Positions 45,836-55,189 of a stretch of DNA of 64,000 nucleotides are shown here, piece by piece. The DNA comes from Meconema thalassinum (taxonomy: Eukaryota; Arthropoda; Insecta; Orthoptera; Tettigoniidae): the NCBI GenBank assembly GCA_946902985.2, contig OX336388.2:1213316609-1213380608 (forward strand). The letters run 5' to 3'. Every line of letters begins with the position of its first letter. Position 1 is the stretch's first letter. A model generated the notes under the pieces. That model was not told the origin of the DNA. It saw only the letters and a program-made list of their open reading frames with translations, and ran no database searches. The position numbers and the translations under genes were made by a program.

Positions 45836-46135
45836 GATGAGAAACCCCACTTCTGCAGATTCACCCTTGTTCTTCCAACCCTAAAACCACGGTAATGTGG
45901 CTGAAGGTGTCGTACTGATGGACACGAGGCTATAGGGCAGTCCTTGGATATGAGTGAACCTCTGAGGCACAGTCGTTTGGATTTGAGGTTCTTTGCAAAT
46001 TGATGACCTCCATGTGTTTGGCTTTTTGTTTTTTGTTAGTGCTTCCATGTGTAGAATTTGTACAAAATCGATGGCTCGGCTCATGTATTTATAATCTGTG
46101 AAGCATACCTTCACATCACGAAGCTCCATAAATCA
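45836..46135 (-). pseudogene. LINE C-terminal fragment, upstream half
   Basis: The complement ends VGRTRVNLQKWGFSSE at 45837, resembling the LINE phrase R.GR...nLhKWGl. It should continue into CDCGEQETTQH at 40470-40380, separated by hAT-a. Upstream it decays into an unrecognisable 82-codon frame (45881-46129). Confidence 0.5.
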
Positions 46136-46404
46136 CACACACGTCACACTGCTTATGTATTTATATACAGTGGCCCTTTTTAATTGCCACAGTTGATAAA
46201 TTGACGTCAACATTCAGACGTGAGTTTTAAATCAATCAAAGTGATATTTAAATCAAGCTTTTTGTATTCGCAAAGTGAACTCAATCATGTTGGTCTAACA
46301 GAGGTTATTAAATGATTTGCCAAATGTGATCAGATACCCACAACTTTTGTTCGACTGTAAACCGTTTATTATGCATCGAGTACTTTGCCAGTGGCATTAC
46401 AGCA

Positions 46405-47090
46405 TAGACCATCTCGTGGTGTAGCGGCTAACATTCTTAGCTCTCATCCCGAAAGTCCGGGCTCGATTCCCGACTCGGTCAATAATTGAATTCTAGTCTG
46501 AGGGCTGGAACGAGTTTCACTTAGCCTCGTGAGGCAGAACCGAAAACAGCTGGCTTCGATTCCTACCTCAGTCATCCTAGAATTGCTTTTACGTTTGTTT
46601 CCTAATTCTACATCAGGCGAATGTCAGGTTGGTACTTAAATTAAGGCCACCTCCTATCCAAATTCTAGCCCCAATTACAGATACACACTCTAGTATAGCC
46701 ATCACAATTATATAGGTCAGGCTGTTCCAGCCGAGCTACTCGCCAGTGAGCAGCAGAGTACTCGCCGCCTTGCGTGAGTAAAACTGCAACATGGATTACA
46801 GTTATGGCGTGGGGGCTGCCGTCACTGTGCGGTAGATACATCAATACTGGCAGAAAGCGCATGGACTTGTGTTATGACCTTCGCCCAGTTACGTATTGGC
46901 TATCACCCCCTGTCCCTCTCCAACCGTACTCCAAGCATCATTGCTGAGTACTCGCGTGTACGCATACTCAAACTCGTGGATTTGAAATAGCCTGATATAG
47001 GTTATCAGACAGATCCTACATACGCCCAAGTAAACGCAGCTACATGCCCACGATGCCGCAATGCCCCTAAATTAATCAACAACACTGTTT
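46405..47090 (+). mobile_element. SINE S2, full length, split by a hAT MITE
   Basis: The head tctcgtggtgtagcggctaa and B box GGCTCGATTCCC mark the 5' end. The body follows with cgtgaggcagaaccgaaaac, a second ttcgattcctacctcag and cacaattatataggt. After the MITE the 3' part resumes (ttatcagacagatcctacat, gatgccgcaatgcccctaaa). This copy shows the orientation of the whole S2 family. Confidence 0.75.
46718..46994. mobile_element. hAT-type MITE, 277 bp
   Basis: The ends are CAGGCTGTTCCAGCC and, in complement, CAGGCTATTTCAAAT. Perfect 8-bp duplications ATATAGGT (46710-46717 and 46995-47002) flank it. The interior contains gagtactcgccgc and gagtactcgcgtgt and no gene. The host SINE reads through when the insert and one duplication are removed. 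Confidence 0.85.
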
Positions 47091-47275
47091 TATGTCCCTT
47101 CTTAAACACCTGAACTGAATTGAATTAAATTTGATGCATGATACCCTTCCCTTCGGGTACTTATTTATATTTCCACCATCTTAAATAGAAAAAAATGGCG
47201 GAGCCTTGCATTGCCTAATTCAGCTTCAGGCTAAATCATCAGATAATTAATAAACCCTGTTATTGTTGATGTTGT

Positions 47276-47334
47276 TCTTCTTCATTTCCTTCTTCTTCTA
47301 CTTCTTCTTCTCCTTCGTCTTCTTCTTAATTCAT
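47276..47334. repeat. (TTC)n-rich microsatellite
   Basis: An imperfect run of CTTCTTCTTCTT units lies directly beside the SINE 3' end at 47335, and is probably its tail region read in complement (GAA-rich). Confidence 0.7.
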
Positions 47335-47580
47335 TTTAGGGACTTTGAACATCTTGTACATGATCCCCGCATACTTGGGTGTGTGTTGAACTTGTCTGAT
47401 AAACTGTATCAGGGACAGGTCCCGGTACTTAAAATAAAGTACTATCCCGGTCTTTGTCAGGAATGTATGTGGTTAAACCACACTCAGGACAGCACTGGGA
47501 CTCGAACCTACGATCTTCAGACTTGTTCCAACTACACATATGGTATTCATTCTCTAACTGCAAGACAGTCATAACCACGA
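47335..47580 (-). mobile_element. SINE S2 variant
   Basis: The stretch gggactttgaacatcttgta, gggtgtgtgttgaacttgtc and gggactcgaacctacgatct (B-box complement) runs toward a head ending at about 47580. The layout is as at 18718-19010. Confidence 0.65.
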
Positions 47581-48274
47581 CGCTCAGGTACCTACAATAA
47601 AAACAAAGACAATGAATTAATTAACTTAAAGGAGATAATAATTAAATGTAATCTCAAAAGAGGCTGGGTTTGGGGTGGAGATTTATTGAAGCACATTGCT
47701 CATTCCTCTGCCTTACAATCTCCATTGTTTTGCTATTGGTTGTTCGTGTACAGCGCAGGTTTTTGCCCAGTATTCTGCTGAGTTGATTGTGAAGTCTTGG
47801 TGTCCTCCCAAAGGTAGGCAGAACATGCGTCGGACATATCTCTTTCCCCTGCCATCCTTGTGATAAAACTTTGTGGCCAATGCCCCGCAGGGGTGCCGAG
47901 GGACGCTGCAATAACCGTTAATTTCTCGTCTTCTCCGGCGTGGCGCCCGATAATTACGATAGGAGGGGGAGGGGGAGGGGTGCTGCAAGGTAGCCCAGCC
48001 CCACCACTGAATTGATGGCTAAGACGTACTCGGCCTCAATTAAAACACTGACCCTATAAATAGAAACCTGATGAAGACGCGTTGCGTTAAAATCGTAGTA
48101 AATGTAATACGACAAAACATGGAGAGCTATTTAGGGAGGGATAAGCAATGCTGCCATTGTTGGGCACTCAAAAAGAACTAATAGCTGTTTGAAAAAGTTA
48201 AAATCCCCTAAACATTTCTATGCTCCAGAAACATATGATAAAATTTCATAAACAATTTGTTATTGTAGTTAATT
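47581..48274. other. Unassigned DNA with two overlapping minus-strand frames
   Basis: Frames at 47654-47911 and 47713-47988 are 85 and 91 codons long but have no domain I recognise. A G-rich patch (gggggagggggaggggtg) is at 47962-47979. Nothing else is evident. Confidence 0.35.
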
Positions 48275-48670
48275 ATTTTAGGAACTTTGTGACATCGAGG
48301 TCATGTAGCCCCGTGTACTTGGATGTGTGTATAATTTGCCTGACAACCTGTGTCACTGTGATGTCTTTACATTTGTGCATTTGCAATTGAGGTAGTATTT
48401 GAGTATGAAGTGGCCGTAGCCTGAAATTAGGTGCCATTGCGGCATTTGCCTGGAGTAGATGTGAGTAACCACGGAAAACTACTTCCAGGATAGCTGAGAT
48501 GGGAATCAAAACCATCTCTACTCAGTTTTGCCTCACGAATTTGAGTGTACACCATTCCAGCGCTCAGACGAGAATGAAATTTCTTGGCAGAGCCGTTAAT
48601 CAAACCCGAGCGTTGGCGGTAACAGCCAGGAATGCAAGCCACTACGCAATGAGGCGGACCATAATCAATT
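48275..48670 (-). mobile_element. SINE S2, near full length
   Basis: The stretch tttaggaactttgtgacatc, catgtagccccgtgtacttg, ggcatttgcctggagtagat, ggcagagccgttaatcaaac and the head complement ccactacgcaatgaggcgg are in order. Long frames here (for example 48427-48816) are SINE read-through, not genes. Confidence 0.75.
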
Positions 48671-49007
48671 CCAGTTTTAACAAAGCAGTAAGTTAAATAG
48701 ATTGCTATGCTGTCAACATAAGTTAATAGAGAAATCAACAATACGGAGATTAAATCTATTAATCCTTTGTTGGTATTCATTGTCAACAAAAGAACGATGA
48801 AATGTGTTGTCAACACAAGCTTATAAAGAACTCAAGAATTTGGAGAATAAAACCATAGATCCTCTGTTGGTTTCCTTTGATAACGAAGAAACAACTGTAA
48901 GTGAAAATAAAATTGTGATGAGAGATCAGCTACATGGGTAGTAGCACGCTCCCCGCACCACTCTACACCCTTCTCCTACTGCTGAGCTCTCAAGGTCAAG
49001 TGCACAA
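48671..49007. other. Unassigned DNA
   Basis: No family match. Confidence 0.4.
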
Positions 49008-49265
49008 TATTAACGCCGGTATTTGTATGTTTCATAAAACTCAACCTCTCAAATCTGAGGGAGTTAGAAGTTGCAGTTTATGATAAAATCTTCCAAATAG
49101 TACATGAAAAACATTGCACTTCTTGAAACGTCAATGGAAATATATTTATTTGCTTATAAAGTGCGTTTAAACACATAAACAAGACCATAGCCCTTGCCAT
49201 AATGTGTCACGTCCAGCCCGCATAACAATAAAAGCAGGCGGGTGTTTTAACACATTCGAGATTTA
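49008..49265. repeat. Repeat R9, copy 1
   Basis: The stretch gtatgtttcataaaactcaa, gagggagttagaagttgcag, acataaacaagaccatagcc and cagcccgcataacaataaaa is repeated in the same order at 61095-61345 with about 75-80 percent identity by eye. No coding, no clear termini, class unknown. Confidence 0.65.
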
Positions 49266-49860
49266 ATGTCGTATGTATTTTGAAAGTGTTCCTTCATCGG
49301 GTTGGCCAGTTTTTTCAAATTCATTCTTCTGATTCCGCTCTTTTATGAACTAAACACTCCATTTAATGGAACTGAGAATGAAATAAAATTAACTGTGGTA
49401 AACCTTGATACAATAGAGGTTATTAACCAAAGAGGAGACAGAAGATTTCACCACTTTGTTTGGGCTGGTGCTATCTGACTCTCCCAGCTGGGCAATGAGG
49501 CACTGGCCAGCTTGCATCGCTGATGCTCTAATTGACATCCGATGTCGCAGCGCCTGATGTATTATTTACCCCAGACGCGTGGCGTTGGCCGGATTAAACG
49601 TCACTCGCCGGCTATTGACAGCCTCCTCGTTACTGTCAAGATGCTCAGCACCCCTCTCATATTCGAGTTCATTAAACCTTCAGACAGGAAGACACTTCAA
49701 AAGATGTCTATGTTGGTGGTTGGCGTGGTATGGCTTCCAAACAGATTTGAAAATATGTGCTGGTCAGTTGATAACCTTCACGCTTGTTGAAATAATGATC
49801 AAGACATTCTTAAGGAATCACAAGTGCAGTTTCCAACGGTATGTCTTAACGTTCGTTCAC
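49266..49860. other. Unassigned DNA
   Basis: Two overlapping plus-strand frames (49542-49790 and 49579-49872) have no recognisable domain or splice context. Confidence 0.35.
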
Positions 49861-49915
49861 CTCCTGGTGTAGTGGTTAGCATCTTTGGCTATCGCCTCAG
49901 AGATCCTGATCAGTA
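49861..49915 (+). mobile_element. SINE S2 head fragment
   Basis: The stretch ctcctggtgtagtggttagc then atctttggctatcgcctcag is an A-box-containing S2-like head without the rest of the element. Confidence 0.45.
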
Positions 49916-50296
49916 TATTGCGTAGCATTAATAAGAATTCAGAATATGCTCAGCTATAAAGGACTGATATTCGTCAAAGCACTGCTTTGTTATGTTCTGT
50001 TCCGGAGAGACGTGTGTCTACCTTGCTAAAGACTTTCAAAATACCGACTACAGTAGTAACAAACAAAGTTGAATGCATGCGAAGGAAAATCGCTTGCCAG
50101 CATATTGGATGCTACTTTCGTATTGAGAATGAAGAGGTGCCCTCAAAAATAATGTCTCGTCAACTTGACAACAGCGAAGTGCACTGATTTTCATTAACTG
50201 TGAATAGAGCACACACAGGGAAGTGTATTAATGTCCATTAATTGTTTTATTTATTGTCTTAATTTATTTTTAGATCACACTCAGCGAGTTAATAGG
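49916..50296. other. Unassigned DNA
   Basis: A 66-codon frame at 49987-50187 is not recognisable. Nothing else is seen. Confidence 0.35.
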
Positions 50297-50400
50297 ACAT
50301 ATTTAGCTAGATTTAGGGCATATTCTGCGAGATTCTGGGGGCATATTCAGCTAGTTTCTGGGGGCATATTCAGCTAGTTTTTGTGGCTTATTTGCTAGCA
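50297..50400. repeat. Short minisatellite, about five units of 21-24 bp
   Basis: Units of the type ggggcatattcagctagttt occur in tandem, perfect in the middle and decayed at both ends. Confidence 0.7.
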
Positions 50401-50428
50401 TAATTTTTAAATTTTATAAGTTTTAAAC

Positions 50429-50780
50429 GAAATCAAGTCTCCGACCGGGTCAGAAATGGAATGAATGAAGCCCCCATCTAGCGGCGAGGATATGAACTGT
50501 ACCGGCTGCCGAGGCCTGACGCACTCCTCTGGGGCAATGATTAAATGAATGACAGATGTAATGAAATGATAGTGGAGAGTGTTGCTGGAATGAAATTTTG
50601 ACAGAGAAAACCGGAGTACCCGGAGAAAAACCTGTCTGCCTCCGTTTTGTCCAGCACAGATCTCACATGGAGTGACCGGGATTTGAACCACGGAACCAGC
50701 GGTGAGAGGCTGGTGTCTTCATTCATTCTATCCCTGACCCGGTCGGTCGACTGGAAGCAGGCTGTGGATTTTCATTTTTC
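50429..50780 (-). mobile_element. SINE S4 with a 5' inversion
   Basis: From 50429 to about 50716 the S4 sequence is inverted relative to 39678-40012, from its late body back to its tRNA head. From about 50717 to 50780 the S4 3' end follows in plus orientation (cattctatccctgacccggt, ending ggctgtggattttcattttt). The whole is bounded by AAGTTTTAAAC duplications (50418-50428 and 50781-50791). About 30 bp are present in both orientations. This is the pattern expected of twin priming during target-primed reverse transcription. Confidence 0.75.
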
Positions 50781-50791
50781 AAGTTTTAAAC

Positions 50792-51289
50792 ATCCGAACC
50801 CTAGTAATGGACCTCAGATAGACCCAAAAACCAAGTTCGGGAGTGGACGGATAGCAATCAGTTATGCTAACCACTGGAACGGGATGGTGTTTGGTCTAAA
50901 GCCTTACATTTAAACCATCTGAACTCGTAACAAAATATAACGTACAGTTCCCAGAGTGAGCTAAATAAAGCGAAGCGCATAGTATACGAGACTGGAATAT
51001 AAATGAACAGTGTTTAAAGCGGCCATCAGCGTAACGAGTGACATTACCTCGTGCACATCTCTCTTCACTCTTAATTTGAGGACTCGTGTAATCTGCCGAC
51101 AAGGCGATACTCTATTTCTTTGAAGTGTACCCCTATTTTAAGCCTCATCATTAGCCCCTTATGAGTTAACAATTCTTTGTCACTACCACTGATATCTTTG
51201 CCTGAACTAAGCCACTAATGAACTGCATAAATCATTCTGAAATAGCGTACCTTAGGAAATTTCCAAACAGCCTTCAACTCTATACACCG
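50792..51289. other. Unassigned DNA
   Basis: No match to families in the window. Confidence 0.4.
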
Positions 51290-51895
51290 TTGGTGGAGCA
51301 TATCTACCAGAAAGTAATAAACATTTTCATGGATATAGTAATGGGAAGTAAAATAACGAATGATGGAAGAATCAGCAGATAGATATTAAGTAGGATTGTC
51401 CAAGCCAAGAACGCTTTTTATAAAAAAGAAGAACCTATTGACAGTCTTGAAGTGAGGAAACAAATGTTGAAGACCTATGTATGGAGCGTCGCGCTATATG
51501 GCAGCGAATTTTGGACAATAGGAATGAGAGAGAGGAAAAGACTACTAGCATTTGAAACCTGGTGCTATAGAGGGATTATGAAAATCAGCTGGAAAGAAAT
51601 GGTCACAAATTAGGAAGTCTTCAGAAGAGTGGGAGAGAGAAGATGCTTCCTTACATATTTAAAAAGAAGACGGAATCACCTCGTGGGCCACATATTGCGA
51701 CACAATGGACTGCTTAAACTTATAATCGAGGGAACAGTAGATGGCACGAATTGTATAGGGAGACCCAGACTGGAGTATATGAGTCAAATACTGGAAATTA
51801 TGAGTTGTGGCTCATACTGTGAACTGAAGAGCAAGGGAGAGAGACGGGAAGAATGGCGAGCTGCTGCCAACCAGCCTCACGACTGTTAACCAGAG
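51290..51895 (+). pseudogene. LINE C-terminal fragment (RTE/BovB-like)
   Basis: The plus strand reads VRKQMLKTYVWSVALYGSEF, then ERKRLLAFETWCYRGIMKIS, RRRNHLVGHILRHNGLLKLI, GRPRLEYMSQI and REEWRAAANQPHDC, ending at a stop. YGSExWT, FExWCYRRMlKISW and LvGHiLRHn are the usual blocks downstream of the RT domain in RTE/BovB-like pol. In-frame stops near 51385 and 51612 break it. It is a different clade from the 22575-24195 LINE. Confidence 0.8.
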
Positions 51896-52659
51896 AGAGA
51901 GTATTGGCTACTATATTCCTTCCACACTATTGAGACATGTTACCAAAGAAAATGATATGATACTGCGTAACTGCCTTAACTTACTTAATTTAATTCCTGA
52001 TACTCCGATGTGGAGCATAGACCACACACTAGAGTTCTGCATCTGACCATGTTCGCCGCTGTTCCCTAGATGTTTGTCCAGGACCTCCCAATGGCTGCCA
52101 CCTCATATTCATTGGTTCTTCTCCAGGTTGTTCTTGGTCTCCCCCTTCAGTTTCTTCCTTGTGGAAGTATGGTGGCCAAATGGTATCTCCAAAGAAGAAC
52201 TCTGGCAGAAAACCCAACAACGGAAGGAAATGGGGATGGATTGGACATACGCTCAGAAGAGGTCCACAGCACATCCCAAAGCAGGCGCTGGACTGGAACC
52301 CACAATTACTGCGCCCAACTGCCTCAATATTTCCTTAGAGTGAGGGAGAGGTGAGAGAGCCAAGTTTTAACTGTAAAATGAGAGACAGTCCATAATTTCA
52401 CACGTGAAGAAAGTGTTGTTTATCTTCTAAATCTACGAAATAGAGTACTGTATTAGCGTCATGAATGTGTGGTAGGCAGTAAGTAGGGAACCAATTGTGG
52501 AGCAGATATGGCACTTAGGGGATGAGCCTACACTACTTATACAGGATGTGAATGTTTTCAGTGTTGCCTGTACAAACTATCAATTTATTATTTTCAGTTT
52601 GTCAAAACGCTTTCCCCAATTAGATCAGGCTAAATAACAGATATGAGGTTGGTTCGTTC
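51896..52659. other. Unassigned DNA
   Basis: Overlapping frames at 52070-52354 (both strands) show no recognisable domain. The phrase aacggaaggaaatggggatg near 52216 does not match any other element here. Confidence 0.35.
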
Positions 52660-53115
52660 CTCAGTTTAGGGGCTGCGACAACGCGGCCATGTACCGGGTG
52701 AGTTAGCCGTGGTGGTTACGGCATGACTGATGGCAGTCGCTCACATCCGGGAGGCGAGGAGGTTCGAATCCCCCCGCCGGCAACCTTGAAGATGGTCTTC
52801 TGTGGTTTCCCATCTTCCTTCCAGGCAAATGCCGGGGTTGGTCCCTAACTATAGGCCACAGCCGCTACCTTCCAACTCCTCGTCCTTACATTCCAACTTC
52901 CCTCCTTCCCAACGGTACTTGTAGCTCACCCATTGGGTGTCCGTCTCGAAGCAGCTACAAAACTGGCGAGCCGAACATGTCCTCGGACACTCCCGGCACT
53001 AAAAGCCATACGCTAAAAAAACGCGGCCATGTAGCCCCGTGTACTTTGGGTGTGTGTAGAATCTGCCTGATAACCGGTGTTAATTGTGATGACTGTATTA
53101 GTGTGTGTTATCTGT
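52660..53115 (-). mobile_element. SINE S2 3' part, split by SINE S3
   Basis: The sequence cctcagtttaggggctgcga caacgcggccatgta is followed, after the S3 insert, by gccccgtgtactttgggtgt and tagaatctgcctgataaccg. Removing the insert and one duplication restores the S2 reading. Confidence 0.75.
52694..53020 (+). mobile_element. tRNA-derived SINE, family S3, 327 bp
   Basis: The head gagttagccgtggtggttac and B box GGTTCGAATCC are followed by gaagatggtcttctgtggtt, ccaggcaaatgccggggttg and ccactagtag-free body, ending cataCGCTAAAAAA. Perfect 13-bp duplications ACGCGGCCATGTA (52681-52693 and 53021-53033) flank it. It shares the gtggtttccc-aggcaaatgccgg segment with S2, suggesting a common core domain between the families. 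Confidence 0.85.
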
Positions 53116-53497
53116 TTTTTAATTCAAGTAAGGACTGCAGACTTTGAATTTTTCAAATAGTTCCTACGTTTGCCGCCAAACCCCACCGTCAACGACAACT
53201 AGTTCAGAACTTAGCTTTTAGACGCCACCGCAGTCGGCTCCTGGCAACGAACCTAAGAGCGTTTTTTACATATTTAACCTATATAATTTAGCTTTACACA
53301 GGTGTAATTAGTGGAAGGTTCTTTAACATGCCATAAATCTATGACATGGGACCACCGGCTTTACTTGCCCTCCGAAGGAAGGCATACTGAGGGATTATTA
53401 ACGTTCTTAAAAAATCCGACGACTTCGGCCGGGTTTGAACCCGCGATCTTAGGCAGAGAAGCTCAGCTTGCTACCAACTACGCCACCGAAGCCGCCT
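53116..53497 (-). repeat. Single arm of the foldback repeat with SINE S7 (53296-53497)
   Basis: The sequence aattcaagtaaggactgcag, tttcaaatagttcctacgtt, gacgccaccgcagtcggctc matches the left arm of 7985-8630. It continues into an S7 SINE in minus orientation whose complement head is ggcggcttcggtggcgtagt with B box GGGTTTGAACCC. This copy has no second arm, so the palindrome at 7985-8630 is a derived state or this one is truncated. Confidence 0.6.
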
Positions 53498-53826
53498 AAC
53501 AGATATGACCTTGCAAGCTTGTCAAGCTTGTTAAGTACTAATAATCTTATGTAGGAATGAATATGTATGCTCTAATTGTACATATCATATGGTTGTGTAG
53601 CATAACCACAGAGTCATTATCTTTGTACGCCCCGGTAAACACGGCAAGCTAAGCCGGCGTTGACTGGCGCTGATTGCGGGCGTGCGTGCACTGTTCAGTC
53701 GGTGGTAGGCGCGCACTTTTACACTTTCACCAAACATATTCAATAATGTATACCAACAGTGCTCATAGTCGATGCTGAAAATGTCCTCCCTCTCTTGTAA
53801 CACACACCTGACATATTCTGATGAAA

Positions 53827-54021
53827 AAAAGGAAGGAAGATTGTAGTTTTACGTGACCGTGAATCTTGTGATTATAAGCCACGGGACCTCCTTTTTACGT
53901 GGAATCCGAACCACAGGACATGGCATTTCACTTCGAAAATCTCACATGCATTGACCGGGAATCGAACCCGGACCGCCTTGGTGAGAGGCATACAGCTAGA
54001 CCGCTGAGCCACCACGCCCTC
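53827..54021 (-). mobile_element. tRNA-derived SINE, family S6, 195 bp
   Basis: The complement head gagggcgtggtggctcagcg and B box GGGTTCGATTCCC are clear. Perfect 13-bp duplications TATTCTGATGAAA (53814-53826 and 54022-54034) flank it. It is inserted in the Tc1-like element. This is the only copy in the window. Confidence 0.85.
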
Positions 54022-54096
54022 TATTCTGATGAAAGAATGAACAACAATCTCATCTAATTTTTGTCCTGTAAGAACACAACGTTGTCTGTTGACTGT

Positions 54097-54294
54097 TTAA
54101 TTATTTACGGAGCCTGATTTCTTGAATCGTTTAGCGAGCCTCCTAATTGTACTGGCATTCGGCACAGGTCTTCCTGGAAACTTGATTCGAAAATTTCGTC
54201 TTGTTTCAGAACAAGACTTTCTGATTTTCATATACGAATTATGGATATACACACGTTCGCATAATGTGAATTGGTATCTAAGCATGACCAACAA
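54097..54294 (-). pseudogene. Transposase N-terminal helix-turn-helix remnant
   Basis: The frame reads RRNFRIKFPGRPVPNASTIR then RLAKRFKKSGSVNN. The pattern f...fp.r.vPs..TI.rl..kF...GSV is the HTH (DUF4817-type) at the start of many insect Tc1/mariner-related transposases. The frame ends at a stop and the rest up to 53585 is scrambled by the SINE and decay. Confidence 0.6.
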
Positions 54295-54501
54295 TCACAG
54301 TAATCACAATACTCACTTAACATGCAACACTAACGTCTAAGCTTTGAAGATACACGTCCATATGAATGACTAACCACGTGTGAACTAACTATATGAGTCA
54401 GCGGAACGAGATATTGCGAGGTCCAATCGCTCCGCACCTGGCCAGCCAAATATCGCCATAGTTTGCCGCAATTACCGGGGCGCACCAAGATAATGACCCT
54501 G

Positions 54502-54752
54502 CATTTGCATGTGCATAATATTCATACGTAGAGCACAAACATGAAATACATCATAGAATATACTAATCTTTCCAAATAACGAGATTCACTGCGATCCATA
54601 ATACTAACTTTAACAAGACGAGGTATACAAAGTATAGCCCACAAGGAGGATAAAAAGAAGGGTTATATTGAAACCCATGCTGAGCACCCAGATGAAGTTA
54701 ACAAAGAAAAGAAGGATATTTACGAGCGTACAGTCCCTTTCTACAAGGAAAA
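54502..54752. other. Unassigned DNA
   Basis: An open stretch at about 54645-54790 (KEDKKKGYIETHAEHPDE...) runs into the Helentron end and has no recognised relative. Confidence 0.35.
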
Positions 54753-55189
54753 CAAGAAGTTCAGTGACGAACTAAAGAGCCTACTTTTCTGAAAATTAAG
54801 ATTCAAGCCAATGATTAATCTACAGTGTATGAACTTATCTTGAATAATGACGAAATTAAGTTGGTAATATCGAAATGTCTAATTAGTTCGAAATATACCT
54901 GGTATAATGTTGCCTAATAGAGCACTACAGTTGGCAGCCCTGGTGACTGAATATATTATTAGTTCCAACTCTTAAGGTAAAGAATACAAAATTTGATTGA
55001 ATTCCAAAGGACGTGACATGCAGTTAGACATTGGATCTATCAGCACGCGTTAAAGCATGTTGGCAACAATGTCATGCGTGTGCTGGTAAGAAATAATCTG
55101 AAATATTATGATATCTTGTTGTGCCAATTTTGTATGAAATCCATTAGTTAGTATAGAAGTTATATGTATTTTAAAATTGGACCTATCAG
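54753..55189 (-). mobile_element. Helentron-like element, family H1, 3' part only
   Basis: The complement 3' end has GAAAAGTAGGCT, hairpin AGTTC-gtcact-GAACT and CTTGTT at 54753. The interior matches the last 440 bp of 28641-30082. It is cut off exactly where hAT-b begins (55190). Confidence 0.75.

Larger units (their letters stand above)
53609..54501 (-). mobile_element. Tc1/mariner-like deletion derivative with nested SINE
   Basis: Inverted ends: left CAGAGTCATTATCTTTGTAC then GCCCCGGTAA; right in complement CAGGGTCATTATCTTGGTGC then GCCCCGGTAA. Only three mismatches in 30. The dinucleotide outside is CA on both sides rather than TA. Without the SINE it is about 690 bp and keeps only the N-terminal DNA-binding part of the transposase. 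Confidence 0.7.

Noticed and set aside
46405..46475. tRNA gene candidate (A and B boxes)
   Set aside because: The head continues directly into a SINE body repeated elsewhere, and the anticodon arm is not convincing. The same applies to 5866, 10896, 19953, 39680, 52697 and 54021 (complement).
47654..47988. Two overlapping minus-strand frames of 85 and 91 codons
   Set aside because: I considered a retroelement gag or pol piece but could not match any known block. Left unassigned.
54645..54790. Lysine-rich open stretch running into the H1 Helentron
   Set aside because: No start, no domain and the last codons belong to the Helentron terminus.
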